From: Girardinichthys multiradiatus
Lineage: Eukaryota > Chordata > Actinopteri > Cyprinodontiformes > Goodeidae
Direction of reading: 5' to 3'
Assembly: GCF_021462225.1 (NCBI RefSeq)
Contig: NC_061805.1
Location: 27,111,958-27,175,957, forward strand
Length of the DNA: 64,000 nt
The notes below the pieces were generated by a model. That model was not told the DNA's origin and searched no databases. It was given only the letters and a program-made list of their open reading frames with translations. The number at the start of each line of letters is the position of its first letter. The first letter of the stretch is position 1. A program made the translations under genes and the position numbers. Shown one piece after another: positions 46,675 through 57,953 of the stretch.

Positions 46675-48880
46675 TCACCAGGAGTCTCATGCACAAAAGA
46701 GTGCGCAGTTTTCATAATGAAAGTTGGCGGTAGAGAGAAATTCTGAAAATTGAGGTGCACAAAAAAATTCAGATGTACGAAGAGATGTCACTACACACGT
46801 AAATGGTAAACGGACTGAACTTATATAGCGCCTTTCCAGTCATATCGACCACTCAAAGCGCTTTACACTAGAGCCACATTAACCCAATCGCACTCACTAA
46901 AACGCACACATTCATACACTGACACACAGATCAGTAGGCAACTGGAGGTTAAGTGCCTTGTCCAGGAGCACATCGACATGTGCCAGTAGCTGGAATCGAA
47001 CCCAAAAATTTTAGACTGCAAAACAACTACAGATTGTGAGGCAACTGTGGCTCGGTGAGAAGCCACAGAGGCGACTGCGACACGTAGCCTTCACACATCC
47101 CAATGTGCGGTGAATTTGGCGTAGCTACACATGGCGCTTGGACTGCCTGGTCCCTGCCTCTAAATACATAGGCAAAGTAGTATAAATAACCTGAAGGCAC
47201 CCACCATGTGTCCAAATAACCATGGCAACCAAGCTGTGACAGCCAAAGAACCAAACCAGTTCCTTTTGGTGGAAAAACGCTCAGAGAGACTGTGTCTACA
47301 CACCATGAGGGAGTTTTGTAGTGAATTACAGAAAATCAACAGCTACTTGAATGAGATCAGTAACTCAAACCTGGCTGAAAATAAAACGTTTGTCAGCTTG
47401 AACCCATTCTGTTCTACAAGGTCTGCTTTAAATCCAAACGGCTGCTGCACTGAGCTCAATCACGGCTCAATGCGGATCATTATAATGACGTGAATATTCC
47501 TCCCACATTTCCATTTGGAAGACTGTCACCACATACAGTATGTGACGTACGTTTAATCTTTAAAAGCATTCTGACCGTCACATAAATATAAATACACATA
47601 AATATATAAATATAAATATTACCTAGAAGCTGCCATCACGCACGGAGCTTGCTTGAGGTTTGTTCCCAACACAACTATTATAGTTAGAATAATTATAATT
47701 ATTATTATAGTATGAAGGAATCATGATTTGAGGGAGCCATCCTGCCAGTGCATTGTGAGACACATTTGCGCAGCACAAATAGGTTGCACATATGTTAAAT
47801 TAAATCTGTATTCATAAAAGCATATTCACTTGCACCTGGTGCCCTTATAGCATCATGAGTGCAGTTCATAGCTCTGATTACATTCAGAAATCAGCTCCTC
47901 GCTGCAACTGAGAGCCACAAGTTAGGGAAACGTTCTATATCTAAGCACCATGTGGATGAGGTCGTCCCATATGGCTGGCATAGCCCGGTTCAGGGATGAC
48001 TGTTAAATACCCGACCTGTCAGTCAACTCCCTCTGAAAAGCACTGGTTGAAAGGACCGCAGCGTAGTGAGAACTTGAACTGGCATCGGTGACACAAGGTT
48101 CCTCCTGGTTTCCCTCTGTAGCCAGCTCCATGAGGCTAGCTCCCTGCAGAGCTCCAGAATAATTGCCCTGGGCAATCTAAACCAGGTAATAAGTCATGGA
48201 TCATCATGTACCAGCAGGTCAGTAGGATCTCTAAAAACAACGCGCTCCCTCCGACTTTTTTTCATCGAGGTCCTGAAACTCTGCGAAAGCTAGCATAGTT
48301 CCACAATTACGGGCTACTTTATGCAGCTATTTATGGACATGTGTGATTTTCTACAGCTCGTCCACCTTAGGAATCATCAAACCTGAATTGTTTGGAATTA
48401 ATCTGCTGATCTGGCACAGTTTTATTCCCAGTGAAAATGAAATTGTCCCTTAGATGATTCACATGCATTTTATGCTCCTCAGTGCACAGACCGATGAGCA
48501 TTTCCATCTACAGGTGACAAAAACAGAGGAGGTTTCACAGTTTACATCCAACTGAGGTTGTTTCTGAGGTGTGTTAGCTATGAGGCTAAATGTGATTCAG
48601 TTTTATCGCTTGGGTTTAAAACATAAAAGTTCTAACTCATGAAATAAAACTAAATTAAGTCATTTTTCTCTGTATTTAGGTGATTTTAGTTATCTATAGT
48701 TTATCATGGTCGATTAAAAAAGTTTGCATGGCTACTACATATTTTCCCAGCAGGCAAAATATTTTCGTGGATTTCTGTACACTTTCACAAAACATTCACT
48801 TTTGTACATGCCAAGTTGTGCGTCAAACATTGCGCCGCAAGGTTTTTGTGCATAAGTATGCTTCGTACATGAAATCCTGA
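46675..48880. mobile_element. Possible PIF/Harbinger-like element
   Basis: The left end reads ggagtctcatgcacaaaag and the right end, on the other strand, ggatttcatgtacgaagc, an imperfect inverted pair of the ...catgnacnaa type seen in fish Harbinger elements. gtgcgca-like words follow inside both ends. The interior (47900-48300) is G+C-richer than the flanks and contains ordered short words but no readable transposase. No 3-bp duplication is clear. A SINE is nested near its left end. Confidence 0.35.
46801..47035 (-). mobile_element. tRNA-derived SINE-like element
   Basis: A perfect B box, GGTTCGATTCC, lies on the minus strand at 46992-47002. Its 3' half reads acaaggcacttaacctcc, then gtaaagcgctttgagtgg and gcgctatataagttcagtcc, a 3' body I recall from abundant fish SINEs. 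A second, more decayed copy lies at 61947-62154. Confidence 0.7.
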
Positions 48881-48977
48881 TAATCAAATACAAAACAGAG
48901 TCAGAAAAACCTCTTCTTAGGACCCCAAGCAATGGGCTCAATAAGGAGCAGAATAGTCTAAATGATGGTGACACTCT

Positions 48978-49075
48978 GGTATAATCAGAATCAGAACACT
49001 TTATTGCCAGGTACCATAAAATAGGAAACATTTTACAGGACTAGGAACTTTCTGTAGTGAATGGTATATATGTAT
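48978..49075 (-). mobile_element. LINE 3' tail, part of an element split by a Tc1-like insertion
   Basis: aatcagaatcagaacacttt then attgccaggtacc on plus, the same type of 3' tail as the LINE at 32542. The rest of this LINE resumes at about 50770, on the far side of the Tc1-like element. Confidence 0.65.
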
Positions 49076-49102
49076 ATATATCTATAGATCTATAAATATA
49101 GA

Positions 49103-49174
<72 letters not shown>

Positions 49175-49204
49175 TATATGAATATATATATGAATATATA
49201 TACA
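49103..49204. repeat. (CT)n(TA)n microsatellite
   Basis: A CT run at 49103-49127 merges into a TA run to about 49168, then imperfect TA/GAATA repeats. It takes the place of the outer left inverted repeat of the following Tc1-like element. Confidence 0.9.
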
Positions 49205-50689
49205 CAGGCATCAAAACTATGAATTAACACATGTGGAATTATATACCAAACAGAAAAGTGTGAAACAACAGAAAATATGTCTTATATTCTAGGTTCTTCA
49301 AAGTAGCCACCTTTTGCTTTGATTACTGCTCCGCACACTCTTGGCATTCTGTTGATGAGCTTCAAGAGGTAGTCACCTGAAATGGTTTTCACTTCACAGG
49401 TGTGCCCTGTCAGGTTTAATAAGCCAGATTTCAAGCCTTATAAATGGGGTCGGGACCATCAGTTGTGTTGTGCAGGAGGTGGATACAGTACACAGCTGAT
49501 AGTCCTACTAAATAGACTGTTAGAATTTGTATTATGGCAAGAAAAAAGCAGCTAAGTAAAGAAAAACAAGTGGCCATCATTACTTTAAGAAATGAAGGTC
49601 AGTCAGTCCGAAAAATTGGGAAAAATTTGAAAGTGTCCCCAAGTGCCAGCCCTACAAAGAAACTGGCTCACATGAGGACCGTCCCAGGAAAGGAAGACCA
49701 AGCGTCACCTCTGCTGCGGACTATAAGTTCATCCAAGTCACCAGCCTCAGAAATCGCAGGTTAACAACAGCTCAGATAAGAGAACAGGTCAATGCCACAC
49801 AGAGTACTAGCTGCAGACACATCTCTAGAACAACTGTTAAGAGGAGATTGTGTGAATCAGGCTTTCATGGTAAAATAGCTGCTAGGAAACCACTCCTGAG
49901 GACAGGCAACCAGCAGAAGAGACTTGTTTGGGCTAAAGAACACAAGGAATGGACATTAGACCAGTGGAAATCTGTGCTTTGATCTGATGAGTCCAAGTTT
50001 GAGATCTTTGGTTCCAACCAGCTTGTCTTTGTGTGGCGCAGAAGAGGTGAACGGATGGACTCTACATGCCTGGTTCCCACCGTGAAGCATGGAGGAGGAG
50101 GTGTGATGGTGTGGGGTGCTTTGCTGGTGACACTGTTGGGGATTTATTCAAAATTGAAGGCATACTGAACCAGCATGGCTACCACAGCATCTTGCAGCAC
50201 CATAATTTATTTTTCAACAGGACAATGACCCCAAACACACCTCCAGGCTGTGTAAGGGCTATTTGACCAAGAAGGAGAGTGATGGGGTGCTGCGCCAGAT
50301 GACCTGGCCTCCACAGTCACCGGACCTGAACCCAATGGAGATGGTTTGGGGTGAGCTGGACCGCAGAGTGAAGGCAAAAGGGCCAACAAGTGCTAAGCAT
50401 CTCTGGGAACTCCTTCAAGACTGTTGGAAAACCATTTCAGGTGACTACCTCTTGAAGCTCATCAACAGAATGCCAAGCGTGTGCAGAGCAGTAATGAAAG
50501 CAAAAGGTGGCACCTAGAATATAAGACATATTTTCAGTTGTTTCACACTTTTTTGTTCAGTATATAATTCCACATGTGTTAATTCATAGTTTCGATGCCT
50601 TCAGTGTGAAGCTACAATATTCATAGTCATGAAAATAAAGAAAACTCTTTGAATGAAAAGGTGTGTCCAAACCTTTGGTCTGTACTGTA
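49205..50689 (+). mobile_element. Tc1-like DNA transposon with DD38E-type spacing, left end lost
   Basis: The left side keeps caggcatcaaaactatgaat through tcttcaaagtagcc. The right side carries the complements (from 50521) and then continues to a fuller end, aaggtgtgtccaaacctttg, finishing by 50689. So about 95 bp of the left repeat are missing. The interior is a transposase gene with many small lesions. Spacing and wording agree with the family described as Intruder (DD38E). Confidence 0.85.
49534..50517 (+). pseudogene. Tc1-like transposase pseudogene (DD38E)
   Basis: Starts at ATG 49534 with MARKKQLSKEKQVAIITL, then NEGQSVRKIGKNLKVSPSA, a paired-type helix-turn-helix. About 20 bp are missing near 49646 and shift the frame. 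The middle decays, including a TGA in place of the Trp codon of the LWSDES motif near 49980. One base is lost in the VWG motif near 50117, and a deletion of some 40 bp lies near 50195. The last part (50263-50517) is open: GYLTKKESD lies just before it, then LRQMTWPPQSPDLNPMEMVW. From the aspartate of the QQDNDPKHT block (off-frame but readable) to the glutamate of NPME there are 38 residues. Confidence 0.88.
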
Positions 50690-50764
50690 TATATACACAC
50701 ACACATGCAAACACACATACATATATACACCTGTACATTGACTGCCTAAGTAACATATGTACAC

Positions 50765-51300
50765 AATTAAATAAAAAAGGTTAGGCGGAGATAAAGCTGG
50801 GGTCAGATGGGCCACTGTTCAACAGACTGACTGCAGTGGGAAAAAACTGTTCGGGTGACGTGAAGTCCTGGTTCTGATGGACAAGAGTCTTTTGCCACAA
50901 TGGAGGAATTGAAACAGACTGTACCCAGGGTGAGAGAGTTCAGCTGCAATTCTGGCTGCCCGTCTCCCGGTCCTGGAGACGGACATTTCCAGCACAGATG
51001 GAAATGCAGCCTGGCCTTGTCCCTGGCCGAGACTCCAGCAAACCAGACTGTGACAGATGATGTAAGAACAGATTCAATAGCAGCAGTGTAAAAGTTCACC
51101 ATCATCTTCACCGGAAGGTGATGTTTTCCTCCCACTTTAGGTGGGATGGTGGAGCCCAGGAAGCAGAAAGACTCTGCAGAGTTTACCGGTGTGTCACAGA
51201 GGATGACAGGGGGGCTGGGTCTTTCCTGAAATCCACTATCATCTCCACCGTCTTGAGAGCATTATTAACATATACAATCCAGAACTCCATCACTCAATAA
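50765..51300 (-). pseudogene. LINE RT C-terminal fragment (other half of the split LINE)
   Basis: On the minus strand, frames read KTVEMIVDFRKDPAP-like, then MMVNFYTAAIESVLTSSVTV and WFAGVSARDKARL, the end of RT and the thumb region of a fish LINE of the same general type as the one at 32542. Frameshifts separate the pieces. Downstream, toward lower coordinates, follows 3' untranslated sequence. The DD38E element sits between this part and the 3' tail at 48978. Confidence 0.75.
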
Positions 51301-51589
51301 GACTGTTCTTGGCCACTACTCATTTCTTGTGAACAGTTCTGATTTTTTAAGGAATGCAGCACATAAAAGAGAAAACATGCTACATGTTCTTTGATAGTAG
51401 TTGTTTATTTAAACAGAAAATAGTTTATTCAAACAGAAAATGCATCAGCAAATTTTTGTAATCTTTGTCTGATTGTTGTGATGGTTTCTAGCCTTATGAG
51501 ACTGATTAATCACTCTCATAATTTGACTCATAACCTTTTAGAATATATTGTTTACTGAATGAATTACACACATTGTCACAATCTGTAGG

Positions 51590-52150
51590 TGTCTGATTGT
51601 TTGATTTTTTTTTGTATGTATTTTAAAAACCTCCTTAATGTTTACATTGCTCTTTAGGTTTTGCCTTCTTTATTATTTTCCTTATGCTTCTTGATGTTAG
51701 GTGATTTCCTTATTAGTGATTCGTTTGTGTTTTAGTGTTCTAAATCCATCTAGAGTTAATTTCCTGTTAGACTTCTATTACTCCCCTGGACTTCTCTGTG
51801 TTCCTGCACAGAGAACACACATCAGTGTTAACTAGCCTCCCTCCGTCTGTTGCTCTGCATTCTCCCATGTCACACCTGATCCATATTTCATCTGATTAGC
51901 TCTTCTGGTTCATTGGTCATTTCTCCACCCTGCCACTGTATTTAAACTATCTGGTTTTTCCATACTGGATTCTACTGTTGCTTACCTGTTTATGGCCATT
52001 ATTGCCTGACCCCCTGCCTATGTTCAATGTCCTTCATCTACTTGTAAGTTTATCTGTTCAATTATGATTAAAATGTTTTAACTCACAATGTGGTTCTCAA
52101 GTTCCTGTTTGCACTTTGGCCCTGCAAACAATCAGAAATCCCTGACACAC
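51590..52150 (+). repeat. T-rich dispersed repeat, copy 2
   Basis: Same layout as 8510-8945 and 62785-63390: T-rich body, pyrimidine-rich middle with ccacctg/ctgcc words, tgattaaaatgtttt, then ggccctgcaaacaatc and ccctgacac. Family not named. Confidence 0.4.
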
Positions 52151-53524
52151 ATATGTTTGTGTGCAGTGTAATGGCTATGGTGTAAACAGATGATTGCGTT
52201 TGCTTAGATGTAAAGTACATATATGGAAGTTTGCATATGTGTCCATGTGTATATGTGCAAACATATCAGTGTGTCTTCGATGCTCCCAACTTCTCAAACA
52301 CTGACCATTTCTGACATGATATCACTTTGCTGCAGGGGCGCGAAACCTAAAAGGGAAAAAATCTATAGTGTGCATTGGAGAACAGTGACAAAGAGGAGTA
52401 AGAGGTTTATTGTGAAAGAGAAAAATGCCTGAGAGAACAAGAGATAGCCAAGAGAAGGGTGGCTGAGGAGAAACTACATTAGAATGAAATATATGTAACC
52501 TCACAGGAATCAAATACAGCAATGCACACTAGAATGATGAAGAAAAACACATCCAGATATGGCAAATTGAGACTGATGTCCGTTATTGTATCGGTTAATA
52601 ACACAATGGCCTCCCAAAACGCCTCTAGCTTGAAAAGAATTGAAGACACTGTACACTGCCTTTCCATTGTATGTTTTAGCACGAAAGTAAATCCTAACAG
52701 ATTAAAAGGCACAATTTAGGGAATCTGAGAATCTTTTCTTTGTAACAGAAGAGAGCAAAGCATTGTGTTTGAGTGATGTAAATGAAATCTTTTAACTGCC
52801 ATGTTAGATTTACTGGAGCTTCAAACATAATCATAATGACAACAGTGTCCCTGACATTGCTGCTCCGGAGGAAAGTAAAAAAAACAACAAAAAACATCTT
52901 ATGGTACCGCAGTTAGGACATGAATTAGTGAACCACTAGAGTGCACCCTGTAGCCTTTCAGGAAATGTGGATGCATAAAAGGCTGCTAGATATACAAAGG
53001 GTGGTGCTGAAAAGGAAAGTATAAAAAAGCAAAAGAAAAATGGGTGGAGAGAAGGATGGGGGTCAAGTGGAAAAAAACCAGAGCCATGTCACAGAGTAGC
53101 AGAAGTAACAGACATCTGTAAATATTCAGCAGTGAGAGGCAGGGGATAAAGCGAGAGATAAAGCGAGAGGCAGTGGAAAAACAAAACAACAATATTCTGT
53201 TGTCTGGCTTATTTTCGCTGGCTTTGTTACTACTGGAAAGCAAGCTGTTTTTCAGACCCTTGAGAATATTCAGTCTTAGGTAATGAAAGGACCACCAACC
53301 CAAAGGTGGGTGAACATTAGTTAGAAACCTTTGCAGCAGCGTGGTGAATGCCAATGGTTTCAGCCCAAAACATCTGAGTCACATTTTTATTCACTAGTAA
53401 AGCAAATCTAAAATAATGTTTAGAAAAAATTATATAAAACAAAAAAAAAACCTTATTAGTTGCTTTCTGTAATTATTTGCTACTATTAGTTAGCTTCTAC
53501 CACAATAAAGACACAGTACCCCTC
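52151..53524. other. grid1: Intronic DNA, nothing recognised
   Basis: AT-rich with short motif-free frames. Confidence 0.4.
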
Positions 53525-55330
53525 TATGAATCGCTACCTTATCGTAGAGGAGGTGTTTATGTGTCTGAATGATCCTAGGAGCTATGCTGTCGGGGGGCAT
53601 TACATGGGTTCTTTCCTGTGGGCCCACCACCTGCAGGAGAGGCCATATGGGTCGGGTGCAAAGAGTTATGGGCAGCAGCCTTGGCGCTCTGACCCGTGCC
53701 CACTGAAGTTGGCTCTTGGGACAAGGATTATCACTTCTCTGGTCGGAAGGAGACTGAGCTTGTATGAGGTTGAGAGGTACCGACTAGATATAGTTGGTCT
53801 CAATGCACAATGTGGTTTCTGGAAAACAATCTCAGTGAGAAAGGTTGGACTTTATTTCACTCTGAAGTCGGGGCCTGTGTGTTGGAGTTTTCCCTGGTGA
53901 ATGAAAGTGTAGTTTCCTGCTCCTTCGGGTGGAGAAATGGGCTCTGACAATTATTTGTGCCTTCTTACAGTTTTTAGCTTAGGTGCTAGAAGGTGCTTTG
54001 GCTGAGGACTCATCCTGCTGTAGGACTTCAATGCTCACATGGGAAATGGAAGTGTAACCTGGAGGGTGTGATTGGAAGGACTGGCCTCTCTGATCTGAGG
54101 CCCACTGGGGTTCTCCTGTTGGACTTCTGTGTTCCAGCAGAGCTTCAACTGCATCCTGGCTGAGGCAGGGGACATTGAGTCCAAGTGGGCCATGTTCCGC
54201 ACTTTTATTGTCAAGGCGGCTGCCCTTAGCTGTGGCTGCTGGATTGTTGGCTTCTCTAGTGACAGCCATCCTAGGATCTGGTGGTGGACAGCCTAGGTGA
54301 GGGAGGCTGTCCAGCTGAAGAAAATGTCATATTGGGCCTTGTTAGCTGGTAGTACTCTGGAGGCAGCTGAGGGGTATCAGCAGGTAAAGCAGGATGCAGC
54401 TATCGCTGTTGCTGAGACAAAGATTCGGTCATGGGAAGAGTTCAGTGAGCCCTTGCATAGAGACTCCGAATTGACTTTGAGAAGATTCTGGCAAACCATC
54501 AGGTGGCTAGGGCAGGGGACAGCACTTTACCAACACTATGTATAGTGGAGGTGGGGTGCTGTTGTCATCAGGCAGAGAAAGAAATACTTTAAGGATTTTT
54601 TCTCAATCCTAACATCTTGAGTTTTGTAGAGAAAGTTGAGTGTGGGGACTTTGTGGATGGTTGGTCCATAACTTGGCTGAGATTGCCAAGGTAGTTAAAA
54701 AGCTCTGCAGCAGTTCCAGGGGTGGACAAAATCCACCCTGAGTTACTTAAGGCTCTGGATGTTGCTATGCTGTCTTGGTTGACATGCCATTTGCAACATG
54801 GCTTGGACATTAGGGACAGTGCTGCTGGATTGGCAGACTGGGGTGGTGGTTCCCCTGATTAAGAAGGGAGACTGAAGGGTGTGTTCCACACTTCTCAGCC
54901 TCCCTGATAAGGTCTATTTAGGGGTGCTGTGGTATACTGCCCAGTTGGTAGCTGAATCTTGGATCCAGGAGGAAATATGCAGGCCTGTCCTGGCCGTGGA
55001 ACACTGGAGCACCTCTTTTCCCTCACTAGGGTTCCGGAGGGGTCATGAGAATTTACCCAACCAATCTACATGTGGTTTTTGGACTTGGAAAAGGCATTCG
55101 ACGGTGTTCCCCGGGATACCCTGTGAGGGGGTGCTCCATAAGTATGGGATTACTACAGGCCATTCAGTCTCTATACAAACAGCGCGAGAATCTGGTTTAC
55201 TTTGTGGGCAGTAAGTGGCTTCAAGTTGGGGGTTGGACTTCAAGGCTGCCTGACGTAAGGATTCCATCTCTGCTATTTGCGGATTATGTGGTCCTGTTAG
55301 CGTCATTGCAGTGTTATCTTTGCCTCTCTG
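53525..55330 (+). mobile_element. Rex3 (RTE-clade) LINE, old copy 2, 3'-truncated
   Basis: Plus-strand copy that includes the 5' leader (gaatcgctaccttatcgtag near 53527), unlike copy 1. It runs through remnants of endonuclease (gacttcaatgctcacatggg near 54025) and RT. The block attggcagactggggtggtg at 54827 equals the Rex3 primer region as I remember it. A deletion removes the endonuclease-RT linker near 54140, and others occur later. Homology stops soon after the RT active-site region near 55320, so the 3' end is missing. No target duplication was found. Confidence 0.85.
53960..55320 (+). pseudogene. Rex3 ORF remnant with mutated RT active site
   Basis: Short frames carry recognisable RTE pieces, such as ETKIRSWEEFSEPL and RFWQTIRWLGQGT at 54297-54545. 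At 55268-55300 the active-site block reads LLFADYVVLLAS: the second catalytic aspartate of FADD is a tyrosine codon (tat at 55285-55287). Many frameshifts and stops separate the pieces. Confidence 0.8.
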
Positions 55331-55384
55331 GCACTTTTCAAGTGAAATGCAGTCGCTTTTTTAAAATACAGCCGTTAAGGGCAC

Positions 55385-55510
55385 AGCAATGGTGCAGGGG
55401 TAAAGCATGCAACCCATGTACAGAGGCAACAGTCCTCAACGCAGCCATCACGGGTTCAAGTCCCAGCCCCATTGCCTTTGGTGCATGTCTTTCCCGCTCT
55501 CTCTCCACCC
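55385..55510 (+). mobile_element. tRNA-derived SINE head
   Basis: A-box-like tggtgcagggg at 55390-55400 and B box GGTTCAAGTCC at 55453-55463, followed by ttggtgcatgtctttcccgc and ctctctc, a 3' body I recall from a fish SINE. The spacing of the boxes (about 50 bp) suits a pol III promoter. Confidence 0.65.
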
Positions 55511-56299
55511 AATTTTTATTACTATGGACCCCGTTTCGTTTTACTTTGTTTTATCTGTGCATGGATTGTCATTGTTACCTGAGCAGATGACTATGCAAAC
55601 TTTTACACATGACAAAGCGATGCATTTTGTTACAGTGGATTCAGGACCTTTGTTACAAAGTGGTACAGAGAGACATTGGAGTACCTGTTTTTTGGAGTGC
55701 TCAGTGCCCTAACAAAGGGCAATTTGGATGCCTTTTAAAAAATATGGCAACACCTTTTGGAATACCTGCCTCAAGACTACCAGTTGGCCCCTATTGTTGT
55801 TTTGTAAATAATGAATGTTCAATCAGATATTTTTAAAAAAAGAGATAAAAGAAATCATACAGACTTCAGCATAGCTTTGGTGCCTCACCGGCTGTTACTG
55901 TTACATGGCTACTCACTCATTTTAGCGTGTGTCTAACTGTAAAAACTAAATGATTTACACAAAAAAGAATTCTCCTCCCTGGAAATCAGTAAAAAACAAG
56001 ACTGAGTTTGACATTTATATAGTTCACCTTTGGGGTAAGTATCTAATATAGCCTTCTTTTTTGTGCCTCGTGCAAATATCCACTGCAGCTGAGGATCAAA
56101 ATAAACCACTCTCGACCTGGGTACAATCAACATATATTAGACATTCTTGCACATACAATAATACAAACATTATTTGTATTTTGTTTATTAATGTTTTATT
56201 TTCTATTTATTAATTTTTTATAGTTTCACTATAGTTTTATAGTTGCCCAATTAGCTTTTTTCTCCCTCTGTGTCATGTGACTTGTTAGTGTTCAAATGT
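55511..56299. other. grid1: Intronic DNA, nothing recognised
   Basis: AT-rich with short open frames lacking motifs. Confidence 0.35.
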
Positions 56300-56470
56300 G
56301 AATGAGGAGCAGGCATGTTAAATTTGGAGTTATTGCTCTGCCACTCTCATACTAGTCACTGGAAATTCAACATGACACCTCATGGCAAAGAACTCTCTGA
56401 TGATCTGAAAAAAAGAATTGTTGGTCTACATAAAGATAGCCTAGGCCATACGAAGACTGCAAACACAGTG
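56300..56470 (+). pseudogene. N-terminal fragment of a Tc1-like transposase
   Basis: The frame from 56371 reads MTPHGKELSDDLKKRIVGLH then KDSLGH, the first helix-turn-helix of a fish Tc1-like transposase. The upstream tggagttattgctctg is its 5' leader. The homology ends near 56460, where a different Tc1-like element in the opposite orientation begins. Confidence 0.65.
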
Positions 56471-56494
56471 CACTGTGATACATTCCTTTCCTTA

Positions 56495-57749
56495 TACCAA
56501 CACTAAGTAACATTTTGGGAACTGAGGACACAAATTCTTGAAGCCTTGTAGGTGGAATTCTTTCCCATTCTTGCTTGATGTACAGCTTCAGTTGCTCAAC
56601 AGCCTGGGGTCTCTGTCATATTTTGTGCCTTATAATGTGCCACAGATTTTCAATGGGAGACAGGTCTGGACTGCAAGCAGTCCGCTCTAGTACCCACACT
56701 CTTATTATTACTACAAAGCCATAGTGTTGTAAAATAAGCAGAATGTTGCTTGGCATTGTCTTCCTGAAATATGCAGGGATGTTCCTGAAAAAATGTTGCT
56801 TGGATGGCAGCATATGTTGCTCTGACCCCTGTTTGTACCTTTCAGCATTAATGATGCCTTCACAGATGTGGAAGTTACCCATGTAACTAACAACCTCCTC
56901 CCCAAACCATCAATGATGCTGGCTTTTGAAGTTTGCCCTTAAAACAATCCGAATAGTGCTTTTTCTTTCATTGGCCAGGACACAACGTCCATGATTTCCA
57001 AAAACAATCTTAAATGTGGATTCATCAGACCACAGTACACTTTTGCACTTTGAAACAGTCCATCTCACATGAGCTCAGACCCAGAGAAGCCAGCAGAGTT
57101 TCTGGTTGTTGTTGATATTTGGTTTTTGTTTTGCACTTCTAGGTGTAGCAATTGTGTTAACTGACCATGGTTTTCTGAAGTGTTCCTGAGTCCACGTGAT
57201 AGTACTTGTTACAGAATGATCTAAATTTTTAATGAGGTGCCACTTGAGGGATCGAAGGTCATGGGCTTTTTATGTTGGTTTTTGACATGCAAATATTTCT
57301 CAATATTCTCTTAATCTTTTGTTGATATTATGAACAGCAGATAATAAAATCCCTAAATTCTGGCAAATGTATGTTGAAAAACATTGTTCTTAAACTGCTG
57401 GACTGTTTACTCACACAGTTGTTCACCAAGTAGTAAACCTCTCCCTATCCTTGCTTGTGAATGACTGAGCCTTTTGCGGATGCTCCTGGTATACCCAATC
57501 TTGATACCTTTTTCCCATTAACCGGTTTACCTAATGTTCCAAACAGGTGTTTTCTGAGCATTCCTCGACATTCTCAGGCTTTTGTTGCCCCTGTCCTAGC
57601 TTTTGTGGAAAGTGCTGCAAGCATTCAAGGATTCATCAGTGTGAACATATTGTCTTTGTAGTGTATTCGATTGCATATAGGCTGCACATGATTCAAATTA
57701 TTGTATTTTGCTTACACAACATCCCAACTTCATTGGAATTGGGTTTATA
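56495..57749 (-). mobile_element. Tc1-like DNA transposon relic, minus orientation
   Basis: The right end (5' end of the element) reads acaacatcccaacttcattg then gaattgggtttata at 57717-57749, the usual end of a widespread fish Tc1-like family. The opposite inverted repeat is missing: the copy stops inside the transposase 3' region near 56495. The transposase start codon (expected near 57446) is changed to ATA. Pieces on the minus strand include MGNFHICEGIINAERY, EQHMLPSKQ and ACSPDLSPIENLWHI, with frameshifts between. Confidence 0.75.
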
Positions 57750-57953
57750 ACAACAAACATCTCTCAAGTGCAGGCTGCCAAGTTGTAATATATAATGTAA
57801 CTGTAGAACCTGTACAACCCTTTTGTATTTATGATGTTACGATAGCAGATAATAGCTAAGATAATAAATGTAGTGAGGTTTGAGAGGAAAAAAAAAAACA
57901 GGTACTTGAATTCAATCAATACTACCATCAATATGCAATTTTTTGGGAAAATA

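Noticed and set aside
47206..47493. 95-codon plus-strand open frame
   Set aside because: It lies inside the possible Harbinger-like region and could be a remnant. No recognisable domain, so not called a gene.
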